Shown here: in pieces, positions 31,266 through 38,557 of the stretch
How positions within the stretch are numbered: the first letter of the stretch is position 1
Layout: every line of letters begins with the position of its first letter
Assembly (NCBI GenBank): GCA_017395245.1
Contig: JAFPVR010000089.1
Location: forward strand, 1 to 46,808
From: Bacteroidales bacterium
GTDB taxonomy: Bacteria > Bacteroidota > Bacteroidia > Bacteroidales > WCHB1-69
DNA: 46,808 bases
Direction: 5' to 3'
Position numbers and translations under genes: made by a program
The notes under the pieces: model-generated
Database searches by the model: none
The model's input: only the letters and a program-made list of their open reading frames with translations
What the model was told of the DNA's origin: nothing

Positions 31266-32060
31266 TTAGAAACTTCGGCCAGCACCTCCACCGCCGAATC
31301 CGCCGCCGCCGCCGAAACCTCCGAATCCTCCTCCGAATCCGCCACCGCCGTAACCGCCTCTGTAGCCTCCGCTATAGTCGGACCAGTTGCCGCCGTAGTG
31401 GCTGGGCGGGAAGAAACCTCCTCCGTAATTACTATCGCCGGTACTGTTGGGGTGCTTTTTGGAGAAGTGGATAATGACAATAACCAGTACGATGATGAAA
31501 ATGAGACCTAAGAGCACTTCCACGGAGTCGTCGTCATCATCGTACAGCCTTTGCGCGCTGATTTCGCCGGCCGCGAGGGGCAGAATGTACGCCAACGCGG
31601 AGTCTATGGCCGCGTTGTAATCGCCTTCGCGCAAGGCGGGCATCATCTTGCGGTCGATAATCTTACCTGCCGTAATATCCGGAATGGCACCCTCCAAATC
31701 GTAACCGACAGCAATATAGACTTCACCAGAGGTTTCGTTGCGCGGCTTGAGCAATAGCACCACACCATTGCGCTTGTCTTCGGAGCGGACACCCCACCTG
31801 TCACCAATCTCGTATGCAAATTCGGCAGGCGTATAATTGCCTAAATCGTTGACAGTTACCACACAAATCACATTTGTGGTCGAATCGTTGAATGCCACCA
31901 GCAAGTCTTCTTTCTCCTGAATTTGTTCAGGAGTCAAGATACCCGCAAAGTCGTTGACCAAGCGTGGAGGATTGGGCGCGGGCGGAATCACGTCCGTGTC
32001 CTTGGCCGCTCCAGTCCAGGCCAATGCAATGGCGAACAGTATGGTTATCAGTCGTTTCAA
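31266..32060 (-). CDS. TPM-domain (YgcG-like) exported protein with Gly-rich tail
   Basis: 264 residues. Signal peptide (about 1-19) then a TPM domain (about 30-165) with 'LVNDFAGILTPEQI', 'ICVVTVNDLGNYTPAEFAYEIGDRWGVRSEDKRNGVVLLL' (in part YEIGDRWGVRSEDKRNG) and 'VGYDLEGAIPDITAGKIID'. One TM helix (about 183-200) and a tail of GGYGGGGFGGGFGG repeats ending in GAGRSF follow, the usual YgcG form. Domain members have been tied to photosystem repair in plants and are uncharacterised in bacteria. It is 21 nt downstream of lemA, a very common pair. Confidence 0.88.
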   Translation of the reverse strand: MKRLITILFAIALAWTGAAKDTDVIPPAPNPPRLVNDFAGILTPEQIQEKEDLLVAFNDSTTNVICVVTVNDLGNYTPAEFAYEIGDRWGVRSEDKRNGVVLLLKPRNETSGEVYIAVGYDLEGAIPDITAGKIIDRKMMPALREGDYNAAIDSALAYILPLAAGEISAQRLYDDDDDSVEVLLGLIFIIVLVIVIIHFSKKHPNSTGDSNYGGGFFPPSHYGGNWSDYSGGYRGGYGGGGFGGGFGGFGGGGGFGGGGAGRSF

Positions 32061-32081
32061 CTCGAATAAGGATGTTTATGA

Positions 32082-32681
32082 TTAGTTGAAATCAAATTCC
32101 ACTTCGGGAGCCTTGTCAGCACCTTCGGAAGCCTTGAAGTAACCCTTCTTGTCGAAGTTGAACATGCCGGCGATAATGTTGTTCGGGAACTTACGGATGT
32201 AGCTGTTGTAATCGTTGACCACTTCGTTGAAGTTGTCACGCGCAACATTAATCCGGTTTTCGCATCCTTCCAGCGCATCCATCAAGCTTTGAAACTGCTC
32301 TGTGGCTTTCAGCTCGGGATAGCGCTCCACCACCACCATGAGGCGGCTCAAAGCAGAACTCAGCTGATCTTGGGCAGCTTGGAACTGGGCGATGGACTCT
32401 TCCGTCAGATTGCTCGGATCCACTTGCACTGAAGTGGCTTTCGCGCGGGCATTGATCACGGCCTCAAGCGTTCCTTTTTCATAGTCTGCCGCTCCTTGGA
32501 CGGTCTTCACCAAGTTGGGAATCAGGTCCATACGACGTTGATAAGCACTCTCCACATTGGCCCAAGCCTTGGAGCAGCTTTCGTCCTTTTTCACCATCGT
32601 GTTGTATGGTGTTACTAACATGGCCGCCAAAACGAGGACGATGCCAACAATAATCAGAACGGTTTTTAATGTCTTGCTCAT
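32082..32681 (-). CDS. lemA: LemA family protein
   Basis: 199 residues from the ATG at 32681 (MSKTLKTVLIIVG); an in-frame upstream ATG at 32711 is less likely because it lies next to the heptamer array. One N-terminal TM helix (about 5-25) is followed by a long helical domain with the family motifs 'YNTMVKKDESCSKAWANVESAYQRR' (in part AWANVESAYQRR), 'DLIPNLVKTVQGAADYEK' and 'YNSYIRKFPNNIIAGMFNF'. LemA proteins are membrane-anchored helical bundles of unclear function, usually beside TPM/YgcG proteins as here. Confidence 0.93.
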   Translation of the reverse strand: MSKTLKTVLIIVGIVLVLAAMLVTPYNTMVKKDESCSKAWANVESAYQRRMDLIPNLVKTVQGAADYEKGTLEAVINARAKATSVQVDPSNLTEESIAQFQAAQDQLSSALSRLMVVVERYPELKATEQFQSLMDALEGCENRINVARDNFNEVVNDYNSYIRKFPNNIIAGMFNFDKKGYFKASEGADKAPEVEFDFN

Positions 32682-32703
32682 TTTTTTATGTTTTTTGTTA
32701 GAA

Positions 32704-32794
32704 ATTGTCAATTGTTAAAAGGCAAAAGTTAAAAGGCAGAAGGCAGTAGGCAATAGTTTCAAGTTTCAGGTTTCAAGATTCAGGTTTTAAGTTA
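32704..32794. repeat. Heptamer array E: thirteen 7-nt units running into the waaA coding end
   Basis: Units in order: ATTGTCA, ATTGTTA, AAAGGCA, AAAGTTA, AAAGGCA, GAAGGCA, GTAGGCA, ATAGTTT, CAAGTTT, CAGGTTT, CAAGATT, CAGGTTT, TAAGTTA. Period 7 is exact over 91 bp while the unit drifts from AAAGGCA to CAGGTTT. The last three units encode the waaA stop codon and last residues (LKPES). Confidence 0.85.
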
Positions 32795-34008
32795 ATGGTC
32801 TTATATATAATTTCCGCTGCACCTGCGTTTTGTGCCACAAATTGTTGGCAAATAGTGCAGGTTTGAGCGTAATAGTTCGGATCCTGCTCGAAATTCTCCA
32901 TGATAGTCTGCATCTCAGCGGTATTTTTTACGGAGAAAGCTCCTTTCAAAGCTACCAAATTCACGGCTTCGTTGAAGTGGTCGTAGTTCGGACCGAAGAA
33001 GAGCGGCCGACCATACACGGCAGCTTCCAAAGTGTTGTGCAGCCCCGTTTTGAATGCGCCGCCGACGTACGATATCGTGCTGTATTGGTACAACCGGCTC
33101 AGAATGCCGATGGTGTCTATAACAAGAACCTGCATGTCAGCAAGTTGGCTTTCGTCCAGAGTGGTGTAGAAAGCGGTTTTGTAGGCGGCGAAGGTTTCTT
33201 TCACTTCCGGCGTGCGGCTGATTTCGTGGGGTGCGACAACAAGCTTATACCCCGGAAAATGTTGCAATAACTGTGCCAGCAATTGTTCGTCAGGTCCCCA
33301 AGTGCTGCCTGCCACAATGACTTTTGCGCCGTTCAGGAATGTCTCCATAAACGGGAACGGCTGAACGGTTGCGGCAATTGCGCTTACGCGGTCGAAGCGG
33401 GTGTCACCACAGACGGTAACCTGCTTTATGTCAATGCTTTCTAAAAGTTGTTTGGATTTCTCCGTTTGCACGAAGAAGTGCGTGGCCTGTCGTAGCTGTT
33501 TGGCGAACCAGCGGCCACTGGGCTTGAAAAAGTGCTGTTTTTCTCTGAAAATGGCACTGATGTAGTAGAACGGTGTGTTTCGTTTGTGCAGTTCGTGCAT
33601 ATAGTTGAACCAGAACTCGTATTTCACGAAAACGGCGGCGGAAGGCTTTACGATGTCAAGGAATCGGCGGGCGTTTCGCGGCAGGTCCAACGGCAGGTAG
33701 AATACATAATCCGAAAGTTTCTTTTTCACCGCCTGCGTGTATCCAGACGGCGAGAAGAATGTGGTAACAATCAATGTATCAGGTTGTTCTGCTTTGATTT
33801 TCTCAATCAGCGGTTTAGCCTGCTCATACTCGCCCAACGATGCGCAATGTACCCATACGGGCGATGGCTTTCCGGCGAAAGCTTTCTCCAACTCGGAGAA
33901 GATGTCCTTCCGCCCCTGCACCCACTGTTTCGCCTTCGCGTTGAAGAGCGCGGCAATGCGGATACCAAGGCCGTAAAACCAGATCCCTATGGAGTACAGT
34001 ATTTTCAT
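32773..34008 (-). CDS. waaA: 3-deoxy-D-manno-octulosonic acid (Kdo) transferase
   Basis: Adds Kdo to lipid A precursor at the inner membrane; 411 residues, glycosyltransferase family 30. An N-terminal TM anchor (about 3-22) precedes 'VWVHCASLGEYEQAKPLIEKI' (in part WVHCASLGEYEQAKP, with the catalytic Glu), 'PLDLPRNARRFLDIVKPSAAVFVKYEFWFNY' (in part KYEFWFNY), 'GDTRFDRV', 'VIVAGSTWGPDE' and 'YVGGAFKTGLHNTLEAAVYGRPLFFGP' (in part GGAFKTGLHNTLEAA). Its last five residues come from heptamer array E, so the C-terminus has probably been remade by the repeat. Confidence 0.94.
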   Translation of the reverse strand: MKILYSIGIWFYGLGIRIAALFNAKAKQWVQGRKDIFSELEKAFAGKPSPVWVHCASLGEYEQAKPLIEKIKAEQPDTLIVTTFFSPSGYTQAVKKKLSDYVFYLPLDLPRNARRFLDIVKPSAAVFVKYEFWFNYMHELHKRNTPFYYISAIFREKQHFFKPSGRWFAKQLRQATHFFVQTEKSKQLLESIDIKQVTVCGDTRFDRVSAIAATVQPFPFMETFLNGAKVIVAGSTWGPDEQLLAQLLQHFPGYKLVVAPHEISRTPEVKETFAAYKTAFYTTLDESQLADMQVLVIDTIGILSRLYQYSTISYVGGAFKTGLHNTLEAAVYGRPLFFGPNYDHFNEAVNLVALKGAFSVKNTAEMQTIMENFEQDPNYYAQTCTICQQFVAQNAGAAEIIYKTINLKPES

Positions 34009-34015
34009 TTCTTTT

Positions 34016-34043
34016 TTAGACGTTAGACTTAAGACTTTAGACT
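34016..34043. repeat. Heptamer array F: TTAGACG, TTAGACT, TAAGACT, TTAGACT
   Basis: Exact period 7, starting 7 nt from the waaA start codon. Confidence 0.8.
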
Positions 34044-34081
34044 TTGTTCTTCTATGTCCTTATTTCGTATGCTTGTTGATT

Positions 34082-34116
34082 AAGGTCTCAAGTCTCAAGT
34101 CTTAAGTCTCAAGTTT
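34082..34116. repeat. Heptamer array F2: AAGGTCT, CAAGTCT x2, TAAGTCT, CAAGTTT
   Basis: Exact period 7. It ends inside the stop codon of the outer-membrane protein gene (34115-34117). Its sequence is nearly the reverse complement of array F, 38 nt away, so the spacer could fold. Confidence 0.8.
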
Positions 34117-34978
34117 ATCGATAATAGAACGTTGTCGTCGTTTTTTGTTCGTAGAGCGGGATATTCCAGCCGGCGCGGAGGCCGATGAGGCCGCTGAATT
34201 TGGCGGGCATGTCGGCGGTGGGGCCTTCGAAGAAGATGTAGTTGCGGTTTGGCTTGGTCCACATTTCTTGGAACTCAAGTCCGACGGTGAAGTTCAACAT
34301 GCGGTTTTTGCGCACGAAGTGGTAACCGACAAACTGGTTGAGGACAAAACCTCCGGAACGGCGATCGTAGCCTTTGGCGTAGTCGTTGTCGAGCTGCGGG
34401 TACTGTTTGCTGTAGTCGTCGAGGCGCAAACGGTGGCTGAAGTAGCCCGCACCGAGGCGCAGCCAGATGCCGGAGTTCTTCCAACGATCCACGGGGATAA
34501 TCTTTCCGACCTCCGCCTGCACGGTCCAATAGCGGCCTTCCGCGCGGATACCGCCACGCGACACTAACCCGTTCATGTCAATGACAACACCGTCATCATT
34601 GGCCAAAGTGCCGTTGAAGAAGTTGGGGTCGCGCAGGTTGGCGCTGAACATGTAGTCAAGATGGAATCCAATCGTCCAGTTGCTTTTCGACTTAAACGTG
34701 AATCCCGGTCCGACGGCGAAATTGTTCTTGAACATTGTCCGCAGATGTCCCACTGGGAATTGGTACAACATGTGCGCGTCTATCCAAATCATCGGAGCCG
34801 CAGTGTCGACGAAGTCCTTGCTGGAGAAGTCGGTCTGATAGACGGGCTTGCTGCGCTGTGCGTCAGCCTTTTGCGGCATAAAGACAGCCATCACTGTCGC
34901 AAAAACGAGAAAAAGATGCAGCAGGCGACGACCTGCCACATCTTTTTCGCTATGCATGTTTCTTAAGTTCATAGTCAT
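34115..34978 (-). CDS. Outer-membrane beta-barrel-like protein
   Basis: 287 residues from the ATG at 34978. An N-terminal segment of about 40 residues has the features of a signal peptide ('LLHLFLVFATVMAVFMPQKADAQ', in part HLFLVFATVMAVF). The mature part alternates aromatic and polar residues in strand-like stretches ('FKSKSNWTIGFHLDYMFSANL', 'WLRLGAGYFSHRLRL', 'GFVLNQFVGYHFVRKNRMLNFTVGLEFQEMW' in part GYHFVRKNRMLNFTV) and ends with 'TTTFYYR', a strand with terminal aromatic residues. The frame continues upstream to 35167 but that part is array-derived and covers the aminotransferase coding region. Other in-frame ATGs (34972, 34957) are possible. Function unknown. Confidence 0.75.
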   Translation of the reverse strand: MTMNLRNMHSEKDVAGRRLLHLFLVFATVMAVFMPQKADAQRSKPVYQTDFSSKDFVDTAAPMIWIDAHMLYQFPVGHLRTMFKNNFAVGPGFTFKSKSNWTIGFHLDYMFSANLRDPNFFNGTLANDDGVVIDMNGLVSRGGIRAEGRYWTVQAEVGKIIPVDRWKNSGIWLRLGAGYFSHRLRLDDYSKQYPQLDNDYAKGYDRRSGGFVLNQFVGYHFVRKNRMLNFTVGLEFQEMWTKPNRNYIFFEGPTADMPAKFSGLIGLRAGWNIPLYEQKTTTTFYYR

Positions 34979-34990
34979 GATCAATCGTTT

Positions 34991-35018
34991 ATAGCCAATA
35001 GCCAATGGCCAATAGCCA
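34991..35018. repeat. Heptamer array G: ATAGCCA x2, ATGGCCA, ATAGCCA
   Basis: Exact period 7, between the aminotransferase stop codon (35022) and the outer-membrane protein start (34978). Confidence 0.8.
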
Positions 35019-35021
35019 AGG

Positions 35022-36221
35022 TTAGTTCGTGCGTCCCGGATAGACCTTGAGGGCTTCGCGGAGGCACTCGACGGCCTTCTCCAAATCGGAGACGTTGAGG
35101 CAGTAGCTGATACGGACCTCGTTGACGCCCTGACCCTTCTTGGAGTAGAATCCCGTGGCGGGGGCAAACATCACCGTAGCGCCCTTGTAGCTGAAGTCTT
35201 CGAGCAGCCAGCGGCAGAATTTGTCGGAATCGTCGATGGGCAGACGGGCGACGCAGTAGAAGGCGCCCTTCGGCATCGGGACGAAGCAGCCGGGGATGGC
35301 GTTCACGCCGTTCACGATGGTGTTTCTGCGAGCCACATATTCCTTGTTGACGCTCTCGAAATACTCTTTGGGAGTATCGACGGCAGCCTCGCCGAGGATC
35401 TGGCCGTAAGAAGGCGGGCTCAAACGGGCCTGGGCCATCTTCATGGCGGTGGCATAAACTTCCTTGTTATGCGTGATGAAGGCACCCACACGCACACCGC
35501 ATGCGCTGTAACGCTTTGACACAGAGTCCAAAAGCACCACATTGTCGGCAATGTCGGTCAGCTCCATGACGGAGAAATGTTTCACGCCGTCATAGCAGAA
35601 CTCGCGATAAACCTCGTCGGCGAAGAGGAAGAGGTCGTGGTTTTTGGCGATCTCACCCAACTTTAGGATTTCCTCCTTGGAGTAGAGGTAGCCGGTGGGG
35701 TTGTTGGGGTTGCAGATCATGATGGCCTTCGTCTTTGGGGTAATGACCTTCTCGAAATCCTCGATGGAGGGCAGCGCAAAGCCGTTCTCAATGGTGGAGA
35801 CGATGGGTTTCACCACTACGCCGCACATGGTGGCGAAAGCGTTATAGTTAGCATAGAAAGGCTCTGGGATGATGATTTCGTCGCCCGGATCCATGCAGCT
35901 GTTGAAGGCGAAAAGGAGGCCTTCGCTGCCGCCGGTGGTGACGATGATCTCGTCGGTGGTGACTTCGATGCCCACGCTGTGGTAGTATTCCACCAGTTTC
36001 TTGCGGTAGCTGAGGTTGCCGGCAGAGTGGCTGTAGGCAATCACCGGGATATCGGCGTTGCGCACGGCGTCACGGGCGCCTTTCGGGGTTTCGATGTCGG
36101 GCTGACCGATGTTCAAATGATAGACGTGGATGCCACGATTTTTAGCGGCATCGGAGAAGGGGACGAGCTTCCGGATGGGGGAAGACTGCATGCTTGCACC
36201 TTTTTGGGAAATTTTCGGCAT
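35022..36221 (-). CDS. Class I PLP-dependent aminotransferase (aspartate aminotransferase-like)
   Basis: 399 residues, cytoplasmic. Fold-type I motifs: 'HLNIGQPDIETP' (substrate-binding start), 'IIVTTGGSEGLLFAF' (PLP phosphate), 'IIPEPFYANYNAF', 'CNPNNPTGYLYSKEE' (Asn contacting PLP), 'FADEVYREF' (Asp/Tyr), and the Schiff-base Lys in 'DSVSKRYSACGVRVG'. The C-terminal 'NEVRISYCL' Arg binds the carboxylate. The exact amino acid substrate (aspartate, tyrosine or alanine) is not determined. A good promoter lies 57-86 nt upstream. Confidence 0.9.
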   Translation of the reverse strand: MPKISQKGASMQSSPIRKLVPFSDAAKNRGIHVYHLNIGQPDIETPKGARDAVRNADIPVIAYSHSAGNLSYRKKLVEYYHSVGIEVTTDEIIVTTGGSEGLLFAFNSCMDPGDEIIIPEPFYANYNAFATMCGVVVKPIVSTIENGFALPSIEDFEKVITPKTKAIMICNPNNPTGYLYSKEEILKLGEIAKNHDLFLFADEVYREFCYDGVKHFSVMELTDIADNVVLLDSVSKRYSACGVRVGAFITHNKEVYATAMKMAQARLSPPSYGQILGEAAVDTPKEYFESVNKEYVARRNTIVNGVNAIPGCFVPMPKGAFYCVARLPIDDSDKFCRWLLEDFSYKGATVMFAPATGFYSKKGQGVNEVRISYCLNVSDLEKAVECLREALKVYPGRTN

Positions 36222-36277
36222 AATTTTTTATGTTATTAAATTGATAATCAGTTAGATAGTTTTAATATTTTAACTGG

Positions 36278-36307
36278 CAAATATACAAAATCTTTGTAAG
36301 GAAGCAA
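36278..36307 (-). promoter_or_regulatory. Promoter of the aminotransferase gene
   Basis: On the minus strand TTG (36307-36305) and TATATTTG (36285-36278) are 19 nt apart. Confidence 0.7.
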
Positions 36308-36319
36308 GTGGGAAGGAGG

Positions 36320-36823
36320 TTATTTCTCCGCATTCCGCGTCTCTACCTTTTCCGCATCCCGCGTTTCCTTCCATTCCAGCACGTGCGACATCACCGGCGA
36401 AAGCTGCTTGTAGGCGACGGAATCCTCTTTCACGTCGTGTTTGATGAGGATTTCCTTCTTATCAACGGTGTCAATGAAATAGAACAGCACTCCCGCCACC
36501 AACACCACTTTCAAGACGCCGAACAGCACTCCGAGCCCTTTGTCGAGGAATTCGGACAGCACCGGCTTGAGTGCCCGCTTCAGAATTCGCCCTAACAAGT
36601 TGACCAACACGATGGTAAGTATAAAGCACAGGGAGAAGGAGATAGGCTTGGCTAACGTGGTGCCCGTAATCCAGAGGGAAATCAGGTCGGAAAACTTATA
36701 CGAGATGAACAGTCCCAAAAACAAGGCCGCCAAGGAGACTATCTCCATCAGGAAGCCGTTTTTGAAACCTTTGAAGGCGAACCAGCAAAGGGGGATGAGG
36801 ACGATAATGTCAATCCAGTTCAT
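36320..36823 (-). CDS. CvpA family membrane protein
   Basis: 167 residues with four TM helices (about 4-22, 30-48, 62-85 and 100-120), matching the CvpA/colicin V production family: 'WIDIIVLIPLCWFAFKGFKNGFLMEI' (in part FKGFKNGFLMEI) then 'LGRILKRALKPVLSEFLDKGLGVLFG' (in part LDKGLGVLFGVLK). The role of the family is not settled; it affects envelope stress and purine phenotypes in enteric bacteria. The last 15 residues (ETRDAEKVETRNAEK) are a duplicated 8-codon unit, and the second copy contains GTAGAGACGC of the palindromic family, so the C-terminus was extended by repeat sequence. Confidence 0.85.
   Translation of the reverse strand: MNWIDIIVLIPLCWFAFKGFKNGFLMEIVSLAALFLGLFISYKFSDLISLWITGTTLAKPISFSLCFILTIVLVNLLGRILKRALKPVLSEFLDKGLGVLFGVLKVVLVAGVLFYFIDTVDKKEILIKHDVKEDSVAYKQLSPVMSHVLEWKETRDAEKVETRNAEK
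36337..36346. repeat. Palindromic-repeat half inside the cvpA 3' end
   Basis: GCGTCTCTAC, one arm of the family, lies in a duplicated stretch at the end of cvpA and is translated in frame as Val-Glu-Thr-Arg. Confidence 0.6.
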
Positions 36824-36827
36824 TTTT

Positions 36828-36915
36828 GTAATGGTTATGTAATGGTTATGGGTTATGGGTTATAGAGGGTTAAAGGTTAGAGGGTTAGGAGGTTAAGAGG
36901 TTAAGAGGTTAAGGA
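36828..36915. repeat. Mixed 7/8-nt tandem array H (GGGTTAT, then GAGGTTAA)
   Basis: Starts 4 nt from the cvpA ATG. Two copies of an 11-nt GTAATGGTTAT are followed by GGGTTAT x2, intermediate forms and GAGGTTAA x3. It lies between the cvpA -7 box (36939) and its start codon, so it forms the mRNA leader. Confidence 0.75.
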
Positions 36916-36938
36916 TCCTAGATGTTTTTTTTGGCGGC

Positions 36939-36946
36939 AAAAGTAC
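36939..36946 (-). promoter_or_regulatory. -7 box (TACTTTTG) of cvpA
   Basis: TACTTTTG then CCGCC on the minus strand, about 115 nt before the cvpA ATG, with array H as the transcribed leader between them. Confidence 0.55.
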
Positions 36947-36958
36947 ATAAATTACCAT

Positions 36959-36980
36959 TGTAGAGACGCAATAATTTGCG
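36959..36980. repeat. Truncated palindromic repeat (TGTAGAGACGC arm)
   Basis: TGTAGAGACGC...TTTGCG has a complete left arm and only the inner part of the right arm. It lies just upstream of the -33 box of the FISUMP gene. The left boundary is uncertain by one base. Confidence 0.6.
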
Positions 36981-36982
36981 GC

Positions 36983-37013
36983 TTGATGGAAATATCGTTT
37001 TTTTGTATTTTTG
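36983..37013 (+). promoter_or_regulatory. Promoter of the FISUMP-domain gene
   Basis: TTG (36983-36985) and TATTTTTG (37006-37013), 20 nt apart, 22 nt upstream of the ATG. Confidence 0.7.
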
Positions 37014-37035
37014 CCATCATTTTTAATGCACAGAT

Positions 37036-38445
37036 ATGAGAAAGACATTCATATTCATAACCATTATCATGATGCTGTTTGTGATAGTTCCGGCGCAGAC
37101 GGTGACATTGATCTTCACGGGGCGTGACGCCAGCAACCAGTATATTCCTTTGAACCGCGTGGTTGTCAGCAATCTCACGCGCGGATGGCGAGAGACATTG
37201 ATATGGCCCGATACCGTGCTGGTCATGACGAATCAGACGGGCATTGACGATTTAGTGACGGATGGTTTCCTTCTGTCACAGAATAACCCCAACCCTTTTG
37301 ATGGTATCACGTATGTGAATTTGAACGTGACCGAGCCGGGAGATGTATCGTTGGTGATTACCGACATCACCGGACGCATCGTAGGGGCGAATAATTATTC
37401 GCCCCTACAACCAGGCATCCGCGAAATCCGCATCTCCCTGTCCTCAGCAGGTATCTACTTCCTGACTGCCCGGCAGAACGGGCAGACCGCTTCGGTGAAG
37501 ATGGTAAACCGTGGTAATGGTAGTGGTAATTCCATCGCCTTTACGGGCACCGTGAAGGTGAATAATGATTCGCCCCTACAGCAACCCAAAAATAACAACA
37601 AAGGTCTCACTGACAGCACCTTTGTCGCGGGCGATCAGATGCAATACGTGGGTTATGCCATATTTAACGGTGAAGAACAGGAGAGCGGGAATATGGTACA
37701 GACACAAGACAGTGCCCAGACGATTATACTGTCGTTCACCTTCTCTATTTTCGACTCTTTACCATGTCCAGGTACTCCCACTGTCACTGATATTGATGGC
37801 AACGTCTATAGCACGGTGCAACTTGGTCAGCAGTGCTGGATGAGGGAAAATCTACGGACTATGCATTACGCAGACAGTACCGCTATTTCTTTTGGTACCG
37901 CAAATATCAGCTACAGCCAACCTTATTACTATAACTACGTCAGTCACAGTCTTCCATTGGAAAAGCGAGGTTGTCTTTACAATTGGCCTGCGGTGATGCA
38001 TGGCGCAGCTTCTAGCGAGACTAACCCGAGTTGGGTACAAGGAATATGTCCTGCAGGGTGGCATGTGCCAAGCCATGCAGAGTGGGTACAATTGACCGAC
38101 TATGTGAGTAGCCAGAGTGTATATTCTTGTGATGGCAACAGCAGCCATATCGCTAAAACATTAGCATCCGCAGAGGGATGGAACAGTGATTATGATTATC
38201 ACCAATGTACGGTGGGTAATAATCAGGGTGCGAATAATGCAACAGGTTTCTGTGCTTTCCCTGCTGGTGAATGCATCGGCGAGACAACTTATTTTAATGG
38301 TGGATCTGTAACCCGTTTTTGGTCATCCACGGCAACAAATAGTGGCAACAAGTGGATGTGTAGTTTGGGGTATAACTCCACGTATGTGTGGCAGTATCCT
38401 GAACCACCCTACTGTGGCTTTTCTGTCCGCTGCCTCCGCGACTAG
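37036..38445 (+). CDS. Secreted FISUMP-domain protein with an internal T9SS-CTD-like region
   Basis: 469 residues. A signal peptide (about 1-21) precedes a short region, then a stretch that looks like a T9SS type A C-terminal domain but is internal (about 79-157: 'SQNNPNPFDGITYVNLNV', 'VSLVITDITGRIV', 'SLSSAGIYFLTA'). After a linker the C-terminal half (about 255-469) is a FISUMP/Fib_succ_major domain: 'DIDGNVYSTVQLGQQCWMRENLRT' (in part VYSTVQLGQQCWMREN), 'GICPAGWHVPSHAEW' and 'FWSSTATNS'. Residues 116-124 are encoded by a 28-bp palindromic repeat and 176-182 by a partial copy in the same frame. The frame is intact, so the protein appears to be made. Surface location is likely; ligand unknown. 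Confidence 0.85.
   Translation: MRKTFIFITIIMMLFVIVPAQTVTLIFTGRDASNQYIPLNRVVVSNLTRGWRETLIWPDTVLVMTNQTGIDDLVTDGFLLSQNNPNPFDGITYVNLNVTEPGDVSLVITDITGRIVGANNYSPLQPGIREIRISLSSAGIYFLTARQNGQTASVKMVNRGNGSGNSIAFTGTVKVNNDSPLQQPKNNNKGLTDSTFVAGDQMQYVGYAIFNGEEQESGNMVQTQDSAQTIILSFTFSIFDSLPCPGTPTVTDIDGNVYSTVQLGQQCWMRENLRTMHYADSTAISFGTANISYSQPYYYNYVSHSLPLEKRGCLYNWPAVMHGAASSETNPSWVQGICPAGWHVPSHAEWVQLTDYVSSQSVYSCDGNSSHIAKTLASAEGWNSDYDYHQCTVGNNQGANNATGFCAFPAGECIGETTYFNGGSVTRFWSSTATNSGNKWMCSLGYNSTYVWQYPEPPYCGFSVRCLRD
37381..37408. repeat. 28-bp perfect palindrome (GTAGGGGCG type) inside a coding sequence
   Basis: Arms GTAGGGGCGAATAA and TTATTCGCCCCTAC, no spacer, encoding Val-Gly-Ala-Asn-Asn-Tyr-Ser-Pro-Leu in frame. 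Confidence 0.9.
37561..37580. repeat. Partial in-frame copy of the GTAGGGGCG palindrome
   Basis: 20 nt matching the right part of the 37381 copy with one mismatch. It is translated in the same frame (Asn-Asn-Asp-Ser-Pro-Leu-Gln against Asn-Asn-Tyr-Ser-Pro-Leu-Gln). Confidence 0.8.
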
Positions 38446-38510
38446 TCAATTCATGAAAGCTTTTTTTACGAGCGGATTTAAGAGAACAAGGAAAATGATA
38501 GAGAATATTT

Positions 38511-38547
38511 TTTGCGGAATGTTGTAAAATATATGAGATTCCGCAAA
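38511..38547. terminator. Inverted repeat between convergent genes, possible terminator
   Basis: Arms TTTGCGGAAT (38511-38520) and ATTCCGCAAA (38538-38547) with a 17-nt AT-rich loop. It is preceded by a T-rich run and followed by TAATTTT. Moderate evidence only. Confidence 0.45.
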
Positions 38548-38557
38548 TAATTTTGCC

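Noticed and set aside
34979-35167. N-terminal extension of the outer-membrane protein gene to 35167
   Set aside because: The extension crosses the heptamer array and the aminotransferase 3' coding region, and the signal peptide begins only after 34978.
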